Shown here piece by piece: positions 24,952 to 33,397 of a stretch of DNA of 33,400 nt (the first letter of the stretch is position 1; every line of letters starts with the position of its first letter). Both the position numbers and the translations under genes were made by a program. Where the stretch lies: NCBI GenBank assembly GCA_947498025.1, contig CANMJR010000031.1, positions 1-33,400 on the forward strand, given 5' to 3'. The stretch comes from Helicobacteraceae bacterium. Lineage in GTDB: Bacteria; Campylobacterota; Campylobacteria; Campylobacterales; Sulfurimonadaceae. The notes beneath the pieces were generated by a model. It saw only the letters and a list, made by a program, of their open reading frames with translations, ran no database searches and was not told the origin of the DNA.

Positions 24952-25542
24952 TTGTTGGATAAAAAACAGTTAAAAAAAGAGCAGATAATGCAATCCGCTC
25001 TGGAACTATTTGCCTCTAAAGGGTTTTACAGTACCACAATACCGGATATTGCCCTTTCACTGAAAATGAGTGTAGGCAATATGTACAACTATTTTAAATC
25101 CAAGGATGTTCTTGCGCGAGAAATCATACAGTATATCTCCGCATATCTTGGGGGAAAATTAAGAAAAATTAATGAAGAAGATATATCAACTAAAGAAAAA
25201 ACAAGAAAAATTATAGAAGTCTATTTTAAAACAGCCTCTTTAAAACCGGAGATGATAGACTATTTTTTGAGAATATATCTCTCAAACCGCGAAGTATTTA
25301 AAGATGGCTGCGAAGGAATGCTCTGTGTCAATGAGTTTGTAACGGAGATAATGATTTACTTTGAAGAGGGTGTCAAATGTGGAGATTTGAGAGAGCAGGA
25401 TTTTTTCAGCGCATTTGGTCTTTTTATGGGCTATCTTGGCGGCATGGTTTTTTTAAAAGGTGAAAATGTTTTGCCAAAAGATTTAAATAATTATGTAGAT
25501 GATATAGCATTTAATATTTATAAAGCATTGAGTGCAGAGTAG
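24952..25542 (+). CDS. TetR/AcrR-family transcriptional regulator
   Basis: The start is taken at TTG 24952, which has AGGAGA seven bases upstream; the longer reading from TTG 24883 would overlap the promoter. The protein is then 196 residues, normal for the family. The N-terminal HTH is clear: EQIMQSALELFASKGFYSTTIPDIALSLKMSVGNMYNYFKSKD, with the typical VGNMYNYF recognition helix. The rest is a helical ligand-binding domain with no family-level clue. It is divergent from hydA and three bases upstream of the second hydrogenase, so it most likely controls one or both hydrogenases. The 24770-24783 palindrome is a candidate site. The inducer is unknown. Confidence 0.88.
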   Translation: MLDKKQLKKEQIMQSALELFASKGFYSTTIPDIALSLKMSVGNMYNYFKSKDVLAREIIQYISAYLGGKLRKINEEDISTKEKTRKIIEVYFKTASLKPEMIDYFLRIYLSNREVFKDGCEGMLCVNEFVTEIMIYFEEGVKCGDLREQDFFSAFGLFMGYLGGMVFLKGENVLPKDLNNYVDDIAFNIYKALSAE

Positions 25543-25544
25543 TT

Positions 25545-26426
25545 ATGAAAAAGAAAATGAGAGTATTATGGCTCAGCGCAATCGCTTGCAACGGCAATAC
25601 CCACTCATTTTTAAACTATCCGTATATAGAACAATTTTTAGATGATTTTGAGTTTATTTATCACCCGGTGATAGATTCTCATTACACGCTTGAAGATATC
25701 GTTTCAAAAAAAATACCTTGTGATGTTTTACTGATTGAGGGCGCAATCTCAAAAGAGTTTAAAAGAGTCGATGTCTCTGTTGTCGATATAATCGAAAAAT
25801 ATTCCAAAATAGTCCAAAAAATAGTCACAGTCGGTACATGTGCAACTTTTGGCGGAATTTTTAGAGAGAGCGGTTATGAAGAAACTTCCGGAATGCATTT
25901 TGACCAAGACAAACCATCACAAAAATTTCAGGACTTGATTGATAAAACTATATCTGTCTCAGGATGTCCTGTTCATCCCGAAGTTTTGGTAAACACCCTT
26001 TACGCCATTAAAAAAGAAGCTATATTAAAACTGGACAACTTTTTAAGACCAAAAGAGTTTTATGCATATACAATTCATAACGGCTGTACGAGAAACGAAT
26101 ATTTTGAATACAAAGTGGATAACCACCGTTTTGGAGAGTTGGAGGGATGTATGTTTTACGATCACGGCTGTCAAGCGCCGTTTACCCACGGAAGCTGTAA
26201 CAAAGTGCTGTGGAATGAAGTAAACTCAAAAACCAGAGCAGGGCTATCGTGCATGGGTTGTACGGAACCTACCTTTCCAAAACAAAATCTTTTCAGTACG
26301 AAAAAAAATATGGCAATACCTGAAAATCTCCCCGTTGGTGTGGGCAAAAGAGTCTATCTTACTTTAGCAGGTATTTCTAAAGCATTTAAAATTGATAGAT
26401 TAGAAAAGAAGCTGTTTGATGATTAA
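25545..26426 (+). CDS. hupS: Second [NiFe]-hydrogenase small subunit (group 2-like, cytoplasmic)
   Basis: This 293-residue protein has no Tat signal or membrane helix, so it stays in the cytoplasm. The proximal-cluster motif reads ACNGNTHSFLN (from about residue 14), with Asn18 in place of the second Cys of the usual CxGC. The same CxGNTxSFLN form occurs in cyanobacterial HupS. Further ligands: GTCATFGG, SGCPVHPE, HNGCTRNEYFE, EGCMFYDHGCQAPFTHGSCNKVLWN and LSCMGCTEPTFP. It is therefore a group 2-like uptake or H2-sensing small subunit rather than a membrane respiratory one. It follows the TetR gene by two bases and overlaps the large-subunit gene. Confidence 0.9.
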   Translation: MKKKMRVLWLSAIACNGNTHSFLNYPYIEQFLDDFEFIYHPVIDSHYTLEDIVSKKIPCDVLLIEGAISKEFKRVDVSVVDIIEKYSKIVQKIVTVGTCATFGGIFRESGYEETSGMHFDQDKPSQKFQDLIDKTISVSGCPVHPEVLVNTLYAIKKEAILKLDNFLRPKEFYAYTIHNGCTRNEYFEYKVDNHRFGELEGCMFYDHGCQAPFTHGSCNKVLWNEVNSKTRAGLSCMGCTEPTFPKQNLFSTKKNMAIPENLPVGVGKRVYLTLAGISKAFKIDRLEKKLFDD

Positions 26427-27678
26427 ACTAATAGAAAAAATAGAGGGCGAGGCGAAACTCAACTTTAATTTTAAAGAGGGCAAGATTGATTTTGTTGACA
26501 TAGAGTTTATGTCGACAAGAAATATTGAAAATATTTTAAAAGGCAAGAATGCTTTTGATGCGCTTGTAATAAATCCAAGAGTCTGCGGAATTTGCGGTCA
26601 TGCTCATCTTATAGCTACCGTTCAGGCCTTAGAGAGTTGCTATGATAATTTGAAGCTTTCAAACAAGGCGAAGATTATAAGAGAATTAACGCTTAGTTTT
26701 GAGCTTATCCAAAACCATTTTAAGTGGTTTTATCTCACAATGCTACCTCTTTTTGGGCATAAACAGCAGATATTAAAAGCTACGTATCCTTCTCAGCTTA
26801 TGGGAAAAGCCATTGCACTCTTCGGTGGACAGTATCCGCATACTTCTTACGCAGTTGTCGGCGGGGTGGTTTGTGAAATAACAGAGATGGATATTATAAA
26901 ACTGCAACTTTATATAGCCCAGACAGTCAAGTTTGTGGAAGATAATCTTGTAAAAACAGAAAGTGAGAATTTTTTAACATGTAAAGATGCGGATGCTCTT
27001 TTGGATTATGAGGGAGATTTGCCTGACATACTGAGACAGATAAAAAAAGATGGGTTTTTAGAGCATGGAAAAAGTTATGACAGATTTATATCTTTTGGGC
27101 AGAACAGCTACTTTAAAAAAGGCAAATCGCTAAAAACAAAAGTAATTCACAATATTTCCGTATTACATGTCAAAGAGTCTGAAATGCCTTCATCGTTTGC
27201 AAAAAATGTAAGCTTTAAAGATAAATATTACGAAGTAGGTCCACTCGCTCGTGCTATGGTGAACAAAACACCGCTTGTAACAGATGCTCATAAAAAATAC
27301 GGCGACAGTATCTTTAGCAGAATACTAGCAAGAGTATGTGAGATATCCCAACTTTTACAACACTCAAAAAAACTTATTAAAGATTTAGATTTAAGTGAAG
27401 AGTCATATATTGAACCATCTATTGACATATCAAAACTAAGTTCCAGCGGATATTCTGCCGTAGAAGCTGCGCGCGGCACTCTTATCCATAAAGTTGAGAT
27501 AGAAAACGGAATGATAAAAAATTATGAGATTATTACGCCGACACAATGGAATCTAAGCGGCGGCACGAAAGAGAAGCAGGGAGTTTCACAAAAAGCCATG
27601 GTTGGTTTAAGCGATGTTAAAACTGCCGAACTTGTTTTCAAATCATTTGATGTTTGTTCCGTCTGCACTACCCAATAA
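26419..27678 (+). CDS. hupL: Second [NiFe]-hydrogenase large subunit, 3' end altered by IS junction
   Basis: The start is ATG 26419, overlapping the small-subunit stop, giving 419 residues. The N-terminal ligand motif RVCGICGHAH (54-63) is intact. The C-terminal motif reads FDVCSVCTTQ and stops: the nickel cysteines Cys413 and Cys416 are present, but Pro is replaced by Val and the usual terminal His is Gln. The final codons coincide with the start of the IS3-family remnant, whose coding frame on the other strand begins at 27668. Sensor-type group 2 large subunits end near this motif without a cleaved tail, so only one or a few residues may have been lost. If the family member normally has a tail, the whole tail is gone. 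Activity is uncertain. Confidence 0.85.
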   Translation: MIKLIEKIEGEAKLNFNFKEGKIDFVDIEFMSTRNIENILKGKNAFDALVINPRVCGICGHAHLIATVQALESCYDNLKLSNKAKIIRELTLSFELIQNHFKWFYLTMLPLFGHKQQILKATYPSQLMGKAIALFGGQYPHTSYAVVGGVVCEITEMDIIKLQLYIAQTVKFVEDNLVKTESENFLTCKDADALLDYEGDLPDILRQIKKDGFLEHGKSYDRFISFGQNSYFKKGKSLKTKVIHNISVLHVKESEMPSSFAKNVSFKDKYYEVGPLARAMVNKTPLVTDAHKKYGDSIFSRILARVCEISQLLQHSKKLIKDLDLSEESYIEPSIDISKLSSSGYSAVEAARGTLIHKVEIENGMIKNYEIITPTQWNLSGGTKEKQGVSQKAMVGLSDVKTAELVFKSFDVCSVCTTQ

Positions 27679-28141
27679 TTTTTCTTGAATATAAATCAAT
27701 CACCGTTGCAAGATAGAGCCATCCTTCATTTGTAGGAATATAGGTTATATCACCCACATATTTAGTGTTTGGCAATGAGGTATGAAAATTTCTATTTAGA
27801 AGGTTTGGTGCAATCGGTAGAATATGGTTAGAATCGCTAGTGCTAACTTTAAATCTTCGTTTCGTTTTTACAACTAGGTTCAAATCTTGCATTATGTTTT
27901 TGATCCTTCTTCTTGAAGCTATAAAGCCATATAGCTGAATCAACTTATCCTTGATACGCCTTGTACCATAGGTTTGACGAGATTATACAAACATTATCTC
28001 AATGAGTTCATTTAATTTCTCATCAACTTTTTTAACGATGCATCCAGTGATAATAACTGATCTTAACAACTCCAAAAATTCTACACATGAACTCTATATT
28101 GAAACTCTTTTTATGCTCATATATCCATGCATATTTCACAG
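27668..28141 (-). pseudogene. IS3-family transposase OrfB, truncated and frameshifted
   Basis: From a GTG at 28141 the minus strand reads VKYAWIYEHKKSFNIEFMCRIFGV...SYYHW, the usual start of an IS3-group OrfB. Stop codons and frame changes follow, and then an open stretch (27943 to 27668) carries RRRIKNIMQDLNL, YVGDITYIPT (first catalytic Asp) and ATVIDLYSRKIIG (second Asp). The reading ends at that point, so the last third of the integrase core with the catalytic Glu is absent. The element end is lost and fused to the hydrogenase large-subunit gene. Confidence 0.85.
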
Positions 28142-28189
28142 AGTTCACCCTCAGTGGGTACCGAGTCTTTTGCGAAATATGCTGCCGCC

Positions 28190-28502
28190 ATTTTTATTCT
28201 AAACCTTGTTATGGTTTAGAACACTCTCTTGCTTTAAAAGCTTATTCTCCGCTCTGAGCCTTCTGTTCTCATCTTCAGCCGTCTCTTTAGATGTTGATTT
28301 TTGCTCATATTTCGGCTATCAACTTTTATATTATTTGCTTTTTTATACTCTCAAGGGGCACCTCGTGCTCTCTAATCCAGTTGTATAAAGTCTTTGGATT
28401 GATATCTCAATCTGCCGCTATTTTTAGTGCTGATTGCTCACCATTCATTGCAAGTTGAACTGTTGAATCTCTAAACTCTTTCGTGTATTGACTATTTCTC
28501 AT
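28190..28502 (-). pseudogene. IS3-family OrfA remnant
   Basis: From ATG 28502 the minus strand reads MRNSQYTKEFRDSTVQLAMNG...ALKIAAD, then an in-frame TGA, then DINPKTLYNWIREH and further stops. This is the HTH protein of IS3-group elements (KEFR...VQLAMNG, then TLYNWI) disrupted by nonsense changes. Confidence 0.75.
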
Positions 28503-28652
28503 TTTTGCTTCACCTATTCATTTGTGTTTTAACTCAAAATATTTGAATATTTTTTGTATGAATTAGTGTAGCCGGATCACGTTTTAGTGACGCTAGATGT
28601 GACACCATAAAGTTATAATCAAAAAAGTCATATCAAAATATGAGGATACAAT

Positions 28653-29723
28653 ATGGAAAACGTGCTAGCAACATCATCATTAGAGCTCCAAAATATTAAG
28701 AGTTTACTCTCTCGAGATATTCCGACATATAGACAAGCTTATAGTGATAGAACATCGTGGATAATGGCTTGTTTGTCTGAGCTAGCCTATGTTAAATTTA
28801 ATGAACCGATAATTAGCAAAAACAATGAAAGACTTGTAAAAACAGTGTCAGAACTTATTGATGAAAATAAAGCATCTTCATTATCTAAATTAATTTATTT
28901 GCTAGATTATGATAATGAAAAAGAAAAAGAAAAATTGAAATATAATTTAGACATTTTGAATATGAAAATAGAAAAATTATTTGATAGTAACGGAACCCAA
29001 GCTATGTTGGTGTCAAATAATAAATTTTATGTTCTTGCATTTAGAGGAACGGAAGCTACCAGTATCGCAGATATAAAGTCTGACATGAGAGCTTCAACAA
29101 TACATTGTGAGACAGGTGGGAAAATACATGAAGGTTTCAGCGATGCTTTTTCAGAGGTACACATTGAAATACAAGAATATATTAATAGTTTAGAAGAAAA
29201 AAAACCTTTATTTATAACTGGACATAGTTTAGGAGCAGCGTTAGCAACTGTAGCAACTAAAAAATTAAACTTTTCACATGGAATTGCAGCATGTTATACC
29301 TATGGTTCTCCAAGAGTTGGTGATGAGGAATGGGTAGCCAATATCAAAACACCTATTTATAGATTAGTCAACTCCGCTGATCCAGTAACCATGCTACCCC
29401 CTGGGGCAGATCTAATTAATTTATTCGCTCGGTTATTTAAATTTTTACCATATATTGGAAAGTCGATTAGCATAATTTTACTATCAAAATTTGGAGGCTA
29501 TTATCATGCGGGAGACATGAGATTTTTAACAGATATCAGTGATGATAAATATGAAGATGAAGAACTTTTATATTCAGTTAGCTTCCCACGCAGAATTAAA
29601 GCATATTTAACCAATTTAGCCTCATTCAAAAATATTCCAAAAGACCATTCTATCACTGCATATAGAAAAAAATTAAACTTTATAGCTTCAGATAAAAATT
29701 TATTGAATGGAAAAAGCGAATGA
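28653..29723 (+). CDS. Class 3 lipase (alpha/beta hydrolase)
   Basis: This 356-residue protein has the lipase_3 pattern: LAFRGTEA (128-135, oxyanion region), the nucleophile elbow GHSLGAALA (Ser192), catalytic Asp243 in NSADPVTMLPP, and His285 in YYHAGDMRF. No signal peptide is visible, so it is cytoplasmic or exported by a specialised route. A hydrophobic patch (about 257-278) after the Asp may be a lid or membrane contact. The next gene overlaps its stop by four bases and encodes a lipoprotein, and a small acidic protein follows. Lipase_3 proteins hydrolyse acylglycerols or phospholipids; some serve as antibacterial effectors whose immunity partners are lipoproteins. That role here is inference. 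Confidence 0.82.
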   Translation: MENVLATSSLELQNIKSLLSRDIPTYRQAYSDRTSWIMACLSELAYVKFNEPIISKNNERLVKTVSELIDENKASSLSKLIYLLDYDNEKEKEKLKYNLDILNMKIEKLFDSNGTQAMLVSNNKFYVLAFRGTEATSIADIKSDMRASTIHCETGGKIHEGFSDAFSEVHIEIQEYINSLEEKKPLFITGHSLGAALATVATKKLNFSHGIAACYTYGSPRVGDEEWVANIKTPIYRLVNSADPVTMLPPGADLINLFARLFKFLPYIGKSISIILLSKFGGYYHAGDMRFLTDISDDKYEDEELLYSVSFPRRIKAYLTNLASFKNIPKDHSITAYRKKLNFIASDKNLLNGKSE

Positions 29724-30373
29724 GGTTGAAAAAGCTAGGATTTTTAATTGTTTTATTTTTATTTGTAGGTTGTGCTTCTATACCACCTGAAGCACCGGAA
29801 TTATCTACTGAACTTGGGAAAAGAATTTTAGCAATTGAAGAATCAAACATTAAACTATTAAATAAATTCTTTGATCAAAAAAGAGAAGAAGTAGATAAGT
29901 TTATAGAGAATGAATGGATTCCGGAATTTGCAGAAAATATTTTTTCTAATGAAAAAATTTCAAGAGATTGGGATGTGATAGTTAATGAGAACAATAAAAA
30001 AGATAGGTTAACCTTTATAATAAAACTAGGTTCTAAACTACAAAAGAAGATAAACGATAAGCGTTTAGAACTTATTAAACCACTGGATCTGTTAGAGAGA
30101 ACAATAGAAAAAGCGATAAGAATGGAATATAGCCAAGCTAAGGCTATAAACAACAGTATAAGTAGTTTATTGTTATCAGCATCTAATGTTATTGAAAACA
30201 GAAATAGATACTTAGAGATGGTTGGTATTACTGACGGTAAAATAGGAAAAGTAATTGATAAAACTGATGATATTGTTTCAGAGTTGCTGGATAAAGGTAA
30301 CGATGTATCAGATAAAGCTGATAAGGCTAAAGCTTTTATTAGTAGTGTAAAATCTCTTAGAGATTCAATTTAA
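29720..30373 (+). CDS. Coiled-coil lipoprotein, partner of the lipase
   Basis: This 217-residue protein has a clear lipoprotein signal: MRLKK, a hydrophobic run and the lipobox FVGC, followed by ASIPPEAPEL. The mature part is highly charged and helical, with heptad-like spacing through most of its length, and has no domain that I recognise. Its ATG overlaps the lipase stop, so the two are probably translated together. It would sit on the periplasmic face of a membrane. In effector-immunity pairs with phospholipases the immunity protein is often a lipoprotein, which makes this arrangement notable. It may equally be a structural or secretion partner. Confidence 0.72.
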   Translation: MRLKKLGFLIVLFLFVGCASIPPEAPELSTELGKRILAIEESNIKLLNKFFDQKREEVDKFIENEWIPEFAENIFSNEKISRDWDVIVNENNKKDRLTFIIKLGSKLQKKINDKRLELIKPLDLLERTIEKAIRMEYSQAKAINNSISSLLLSASNVIENRNRYLEMVGITDGKIGKVIDKTDDIVSELLDKGNDVSDKADKAKAFISSVKSLRDSI

Positions 30374-30390
30374 AAAATAAAGGATGAGAA

Positions 30391-30675
30391 ATGCCAATAG
30401 ACTGGGATAATTTTGATAGTAATGTAGATACAAGTATAGAGCAGTCTGCAAATGCAACTGATAATAAGCTTGCATCAAAAATTTCTTCAATTACACAAAT
30501 GACTGATGATGAAGTAAAAGAGTTATTTCCAAATCCGGCTGATGTGAAAAAATTAACAGAATTAATGCAAATTGTTCAATCAGCAGATGATAGAAACAAT
30601 AAAATAAATAAAATTGTCTCAAATGCAGAAGAATTTGGAGGTGTCGTTCTAACTTTATTAGGAAAATTCGCATAA
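30391..30675 (+). CDS. Small acidic hypothetical protein, third gene of the lipase cassette
   Basis: This 94-residue protein is rich in Asp, Asn and Ser, with an acidic N-terminus (MPIDWDNFDSNVD), a helical middle (DEVKELFPNPADVKKLTELMQ) and a hydrophobic C-terminal segment (GGVVLTLLGKFA). No signal peptide or known domain is visible. It starts 17 bases after the lipoprotein gene with AAGGA upstream, so it belongs to the same transcript. It could be an inhibitor, a chaperone of the lipase or an unrelated peptide. Confidence 0.6.
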   Translation: MPIDWDNFDSNVDTSIEQSANATDNKLASKISSITQMTDDEVKELFPNPADVKKLTELMQIVQSADDRNNKINKIVSNAEEFGGVVLTLLGKFA

Positions 30676-31261
30676 AAATACTTGTAATAAACAAAGAACA
30701 TAATGAGATGCTCTCCTTGGCAGAACCTTTTTGCTCAACGCAAGATTTTTTATCGTTATGCTCAAAAAATGGAGTATCTTATAGGAAAATATTTTTATCT
30801 TCGACCTAGAAGATAAAGGAAATTAAACCTTCGTTAGACTGTAATTTGTTACTACTCAAAACTATTTTTTGAGTGTTTTTATATTTATAGTAAATTTTTG
30901 TACTTCGAATTCAAATAGCAGTGGTAAAAATATACACACCTCTGAACCCATATGCAACACTTCTGCAAATCATAAAACAGTGAAAAAATCAATAAAAACA
31001 ATCATAAATATATCTAAGAAATTGATGCTTAGTTTCTTTAGCGCACACTGGTATAAGTCATTTTGGTTTAAGTGTGACATTTTCTGTGACGGCAATTGAG
31101 TAATATGTTACATATAAATCTTATGTTAATACAATTTTTTGCTTTATTTAAAGTTGATTGAGTTTAACAAAAGGTCAATAATTCGTTTATGGTAAATCGT
31201 TACATTCAAGATTAGCAAGAGATGCTAAATTTTAAATCAACTAATAGTACAAAGGGAAAAC
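30676..31261. other. 586-base intergenic region between two accessory cassettes
   Basis: No convincing gene lies here; the open frame at about 30869-31099 has no ribosome-binding site and reads as composition noise or an old gene fragment. Two hairpins occur: a 9-bp stem at 30794-30817 without a U-tract, and a terminator-like one at 30854-30880. An AAAGGG just before 31262 is the ribosome-binding site of the next gene. Confidence 0.5.
30854..30880 (+). terminator. Rho-independent terminator candidate
   Basis: ACTCAAAA and TTTTGAGT form a perfect 8-bp stem around CTATT, followed by GTTTTT. It would end transcription from the lipase cassette, although it lies about 180 bases after the last gene. 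The stem is A+T-rich and therefore moderate in strength. Confidence 0.55.
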
Positions 31262-31756
31262 ATGCCGACTTTTAATAATCAAGCAACACAAAAAATAGTT
31301 GATTTTATTATTGAGATTGGCATTTCTGTTCATAAAGAGTTGATAAATGAAAAAACATTTCTTCCGGGTGTTCTTGTAAAAAATGGTGGATTAGCAGTCG
31401 ATGAAGATAAATTGTGTTTTCCAGGTGATCTTTTACATGAAGCGGGACATTTAGCAACACTTCTTCCTGAAAAAAGAGCAACTGTTTATAATGATGTAAG
31501 CAAAAATCCGGGAGATGAAATAGTCACTTTAGCATGGTCATACGCAGCAGCTATATCTCTCGATATTAATCCAAAGATAGTCTTTCATGATAATGGTTAT
31601 AAGGGAGACTCAAAGTGGCTTGTAGAACATTATCAAGGTGGTGGAGAGATGGGTGTACCACTTATAGAGCGGATGAATCTTACTTACTCCAAAAAACGTG
31701 CAGAACAAGAAAATGAAAAACCATTTCCAATGATGAGACAGTGGTTAAGAGCATAA
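31262..31756 (+). CDS. Putative HEAGH zinc metalloprotein
   Basis: This 164-residue protein has a single HExxH motif, HEAGH at 59-63, inside a predicted helix (FPGDLLHEAGHLAT). That is the metal-binding signature of zincin-type peptidases. A third ligand is not certain; later candidates are Glu88 (PGDEIV) and His109 or His122. The C-terminal half carries FHDNGYKGDSKWLVEHYQGGG and a short basic tail. There is no signal peptide. It is followed directly by a 2-oxoglutarate oxygenase gene, and the two may form one operon with the membrane protein beyond. The protein may be a small peptidase or a metal-binding partner; I do not recognise the family. Confidence 0.65.
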   Translation: MPTFNNQATQKIVDFIIEIGISVHKELINEKTFLPGVLVKNGGLAVDEDKLCFPGDLLHEAGHLATLLPEKRATVYNDVSKNPGDEIVTLAWSYAAAISLDINPKIVFHDNGYKGDSKWLVEHYQGGGEMGVPLIERMNLTYSKKRAEQENEKPFPMMRQWLRA

Positions 31757-31758
31757 GA

Positions 31759-32469
31759 ATGAGAAGAAATCAAACTTTTTTAAAGTTGCCATTCGAGTTT
31801 GATGTGACTAAATTGACCTATGATTTAGCTTCTGTTTCATCTGATGAATGGGTAAATCATCCAAACACAAGTGCATATGATGGCTTATGGCTTATCTCCT
31901 CGCTTACTTCAACAGACGGTACTACTCAACAGATTGTAGCATTTGAAAATCAAGAGTACCACGATACAGCGCTACTTAAAAAAACTTCTTACATAAAGAG
32001 TGTTGTAGAAACATTTCAAACAAAAATAGAGGCTGTACGCTTCATGAAGCTAGGTGCAAATTCTACAATTAAAGAACATACTGATAGAGGATCTTGCTTT
32101 GATGATGGATATGCACGTATCCATATTCCTATAACTACAAACAGTGATGTAGCATTCATACTGAATGGCATAAAAACAAAAATGGATGTAGGTAAATGTT
32201 ACTACATAGATGCAGATGCTCCACACAGCGTGGTTAATTTAGGACATAGCGACAGAGTTCATCTTTTAATAGATTGTCACATAAATGAGTGGATGAAAGA
32301 TATATTTAAAAAAGCAGGATTTATAGAAACTGTTTATAAATATAGAAGCAAAGATGTCACAGATGAAAATGTTGATGATATTATCGCCTCTTTTAAAGCT
32401 ATGAATACAGAAGTTTCATTAAAAATGGCGCAAGAACTTGAAGATAAAAAGGATTTTAATGTTTCTTAA
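31759..32469 (+). CDS. 2-Oxoglutarate/Fe(II) hydroxylase, aspartyl/asparaginyl beta-hydroxylase-like
   Basis: ATG 31759 lies just after the previous stop; an in-frame GTG at 31741 would overlap that gene. Counting from 31759, the 236-residue protein has a double-stranded beta-helix core with iron ligands His107 and Asp109 in KEHTDR, His156 in DAPHSVVN, and Arg166 in SDRVHLLID as the likely 2-oxoglutarate anchor. The spacing matches the Asp_Arg_Hydrox family, which includes protein beta-hydroxylases and bacterial proline hydroxylases. The C-terminal 60 residues are helical (DDIIASFKAM...). It would hydroxylate a protein or free amino acid; the substrate is unknown. Its place between a HEAGH protein and a membrane protein is unusual to me. 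Confidence 0.78.
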   Translation: MRRNQTFLKLPFEFDVTKLTYDLASVSSDEWVNHPNTSAYDGLWLISSLTSTDGTTQQIVAFENQEYHDTALLKKTSYIKSVVETFQTKIEAVRFMKLGANSTIKEHTDRGSCFDDGYARIHIPITTNSDVAFILNGIKTKMDVGKCYYIDADAPHSVVNLGHSDRVHLLIDCHINEWMKDIFKKAGFIETVYKYRSKDVTDENVDDIIASFKAMNTEVSLKMAQELEDKKDFNVS

Positions 32470-33397
32470 TCAAATTGTTTTGTCAGAGTGTAACGCAATG
32501 GTTAAATATGCATGGGGGTCTGGTTTAAAAGTACCCGATGAGATAGTTGAAAATATTCAAAAGTGTGAATATGAGATACACGTAACTGACGATTCTATAC
32601 AACAAAAGGACTCGAATTTATCTGAGTGCATTGTTTTGCTAAATAAAACACATTATCAGCTTAGTAAAATTGTGGCGCCTGCGAAACCAAATACATTAGC
32701 ATTGTTTGACAAAGAAAACAAAGATAAATTTTTCATATCTTTAGGACCTGTTCCCTTAGTTCGTCGTATGATGGTAATTGCAATTTTGTCTTTAATTGCA
32801 TTGATTGGGCTGAGCGCATCCACATATGTTAATGGAGATCCTAAATCATTTGGACTAACCACTAATTCCGGCGTATCGTTACTGGTTAATCAACTTTTTT
32901 TAATGAGTGCCGCATCAATTGGGACATCATTTGCAGCTCTATTTCAAGTAAATGATTATATTAAAAATGCAACATATAATCCAATGTATGAATCAACATA
33001 TTGGGTGCGGTTTGTTTTAGGATTATTAGCAGGAACTATGTTGGCTACACTTATTCCAATAGAAAATATTGGAGATGCAAATAGTACGACTTACGGATTT
33101 GGTCAACCGCTCTTATCTCTTATAGGTGGATTTTCTGCATCAGTTGTATTTCGTATATTAACAAGGTTGACTACAGCTATTGAGTCGATTTTTAAAGGTG
33201 ATATAAAAGAGATTCTTGCTTCTAATGAAATCACAAACAACATGAAAATTAAACAACAAAACATTCAAGCAAAACTACAGCTACTCAGTCAGCTTAAAAA
33301 TCTTCAAAGCAAGATGAATTCAGGAAGTGATACAAAAGCATTGATTGATGAACTCAATAAGATACAAAATCAGTTATTGAATGATGATGAAAAATAA
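32459..33397 (+). CDS. Membrane protein with C-terminal coiled coil
   Basis: ATG 32459 is chosen because AAAGG lies six bases upstream; an in-frame TTG at 32438 is also open. The gene overlaps the hydroxylase stop by 11 bases. The 312-residue protein has a soluble N-terminal domain (about 1-95), then about four hydrophobic helices (near 100-122, 140-158, 180-200 and 214-232) and a C-terminal region of about 65 polar residues with coiled-coil spacing (MKIKQQNIQAKLQLLSQLKN, then LIDELNKIQNQLL). No family is recognised. Tight coupling to the hydroxylase suggests a shared task, perhaps as substrate or membrane anchor. The reading frame ends just before the window edge. Confidence 0.68.
   Translation: MFLNQIVLSECNAMVKYAWGSGLKVPDEIVENIQKCEYEIHVTDDSIQQKDSNLSECIVLLNKTHYQLSKIVAPAKPNTLALFDKENKDKFFISLGPVPLVRRMMVIAILSLIALIGLSASTYVNGDPKSFGLTTNSGVSLLVNQLFLMSAASIGTSFAALFQVNDYIKNATYNPMYESTYWVRFVLGLLAGTMLATLIPIENIGDANSTTYGFGQPLLSLIGGFSASVVFRILTRLTTAIESIFKGDIKEILASNEITNNMKIKQQNIQAKLQLLSQLKNLQSKMNSGSDTKALIDELNKIQNQLLNDDEK

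Larger units (their letters stand above)
27668..28560 (-). mobile_element. IS3-family insertion sequence remnant
   Basis: OrfA and OrfB remnants occur in the correct order on the minus strand with several stops. One end is missing at the hydrogenase junction, and I could not identify the terminal repeat at the other end, so the right boundary is approximate. The element is inactive. A deletion between this IS and the hydrogenase gene is the simplest cause of the present junction and may also have removed downstream hydrogenase genes. Confidence 0.75.

Noticed and set aside
30794-30817. Perfect 9-bp hairpin (TTTATCTTC/GAAGATAAA) as a terminator
   Set aside because: No U-tract follows on either strand; the hairpin at 30854-30880 is the better candidate.
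30869-31099. Small plus-strand open frame of 76 codons
   Set aside because: It has no ribosome-binding site, unusual composition and overlaps the terminator-like hairpin; no domain is visible.
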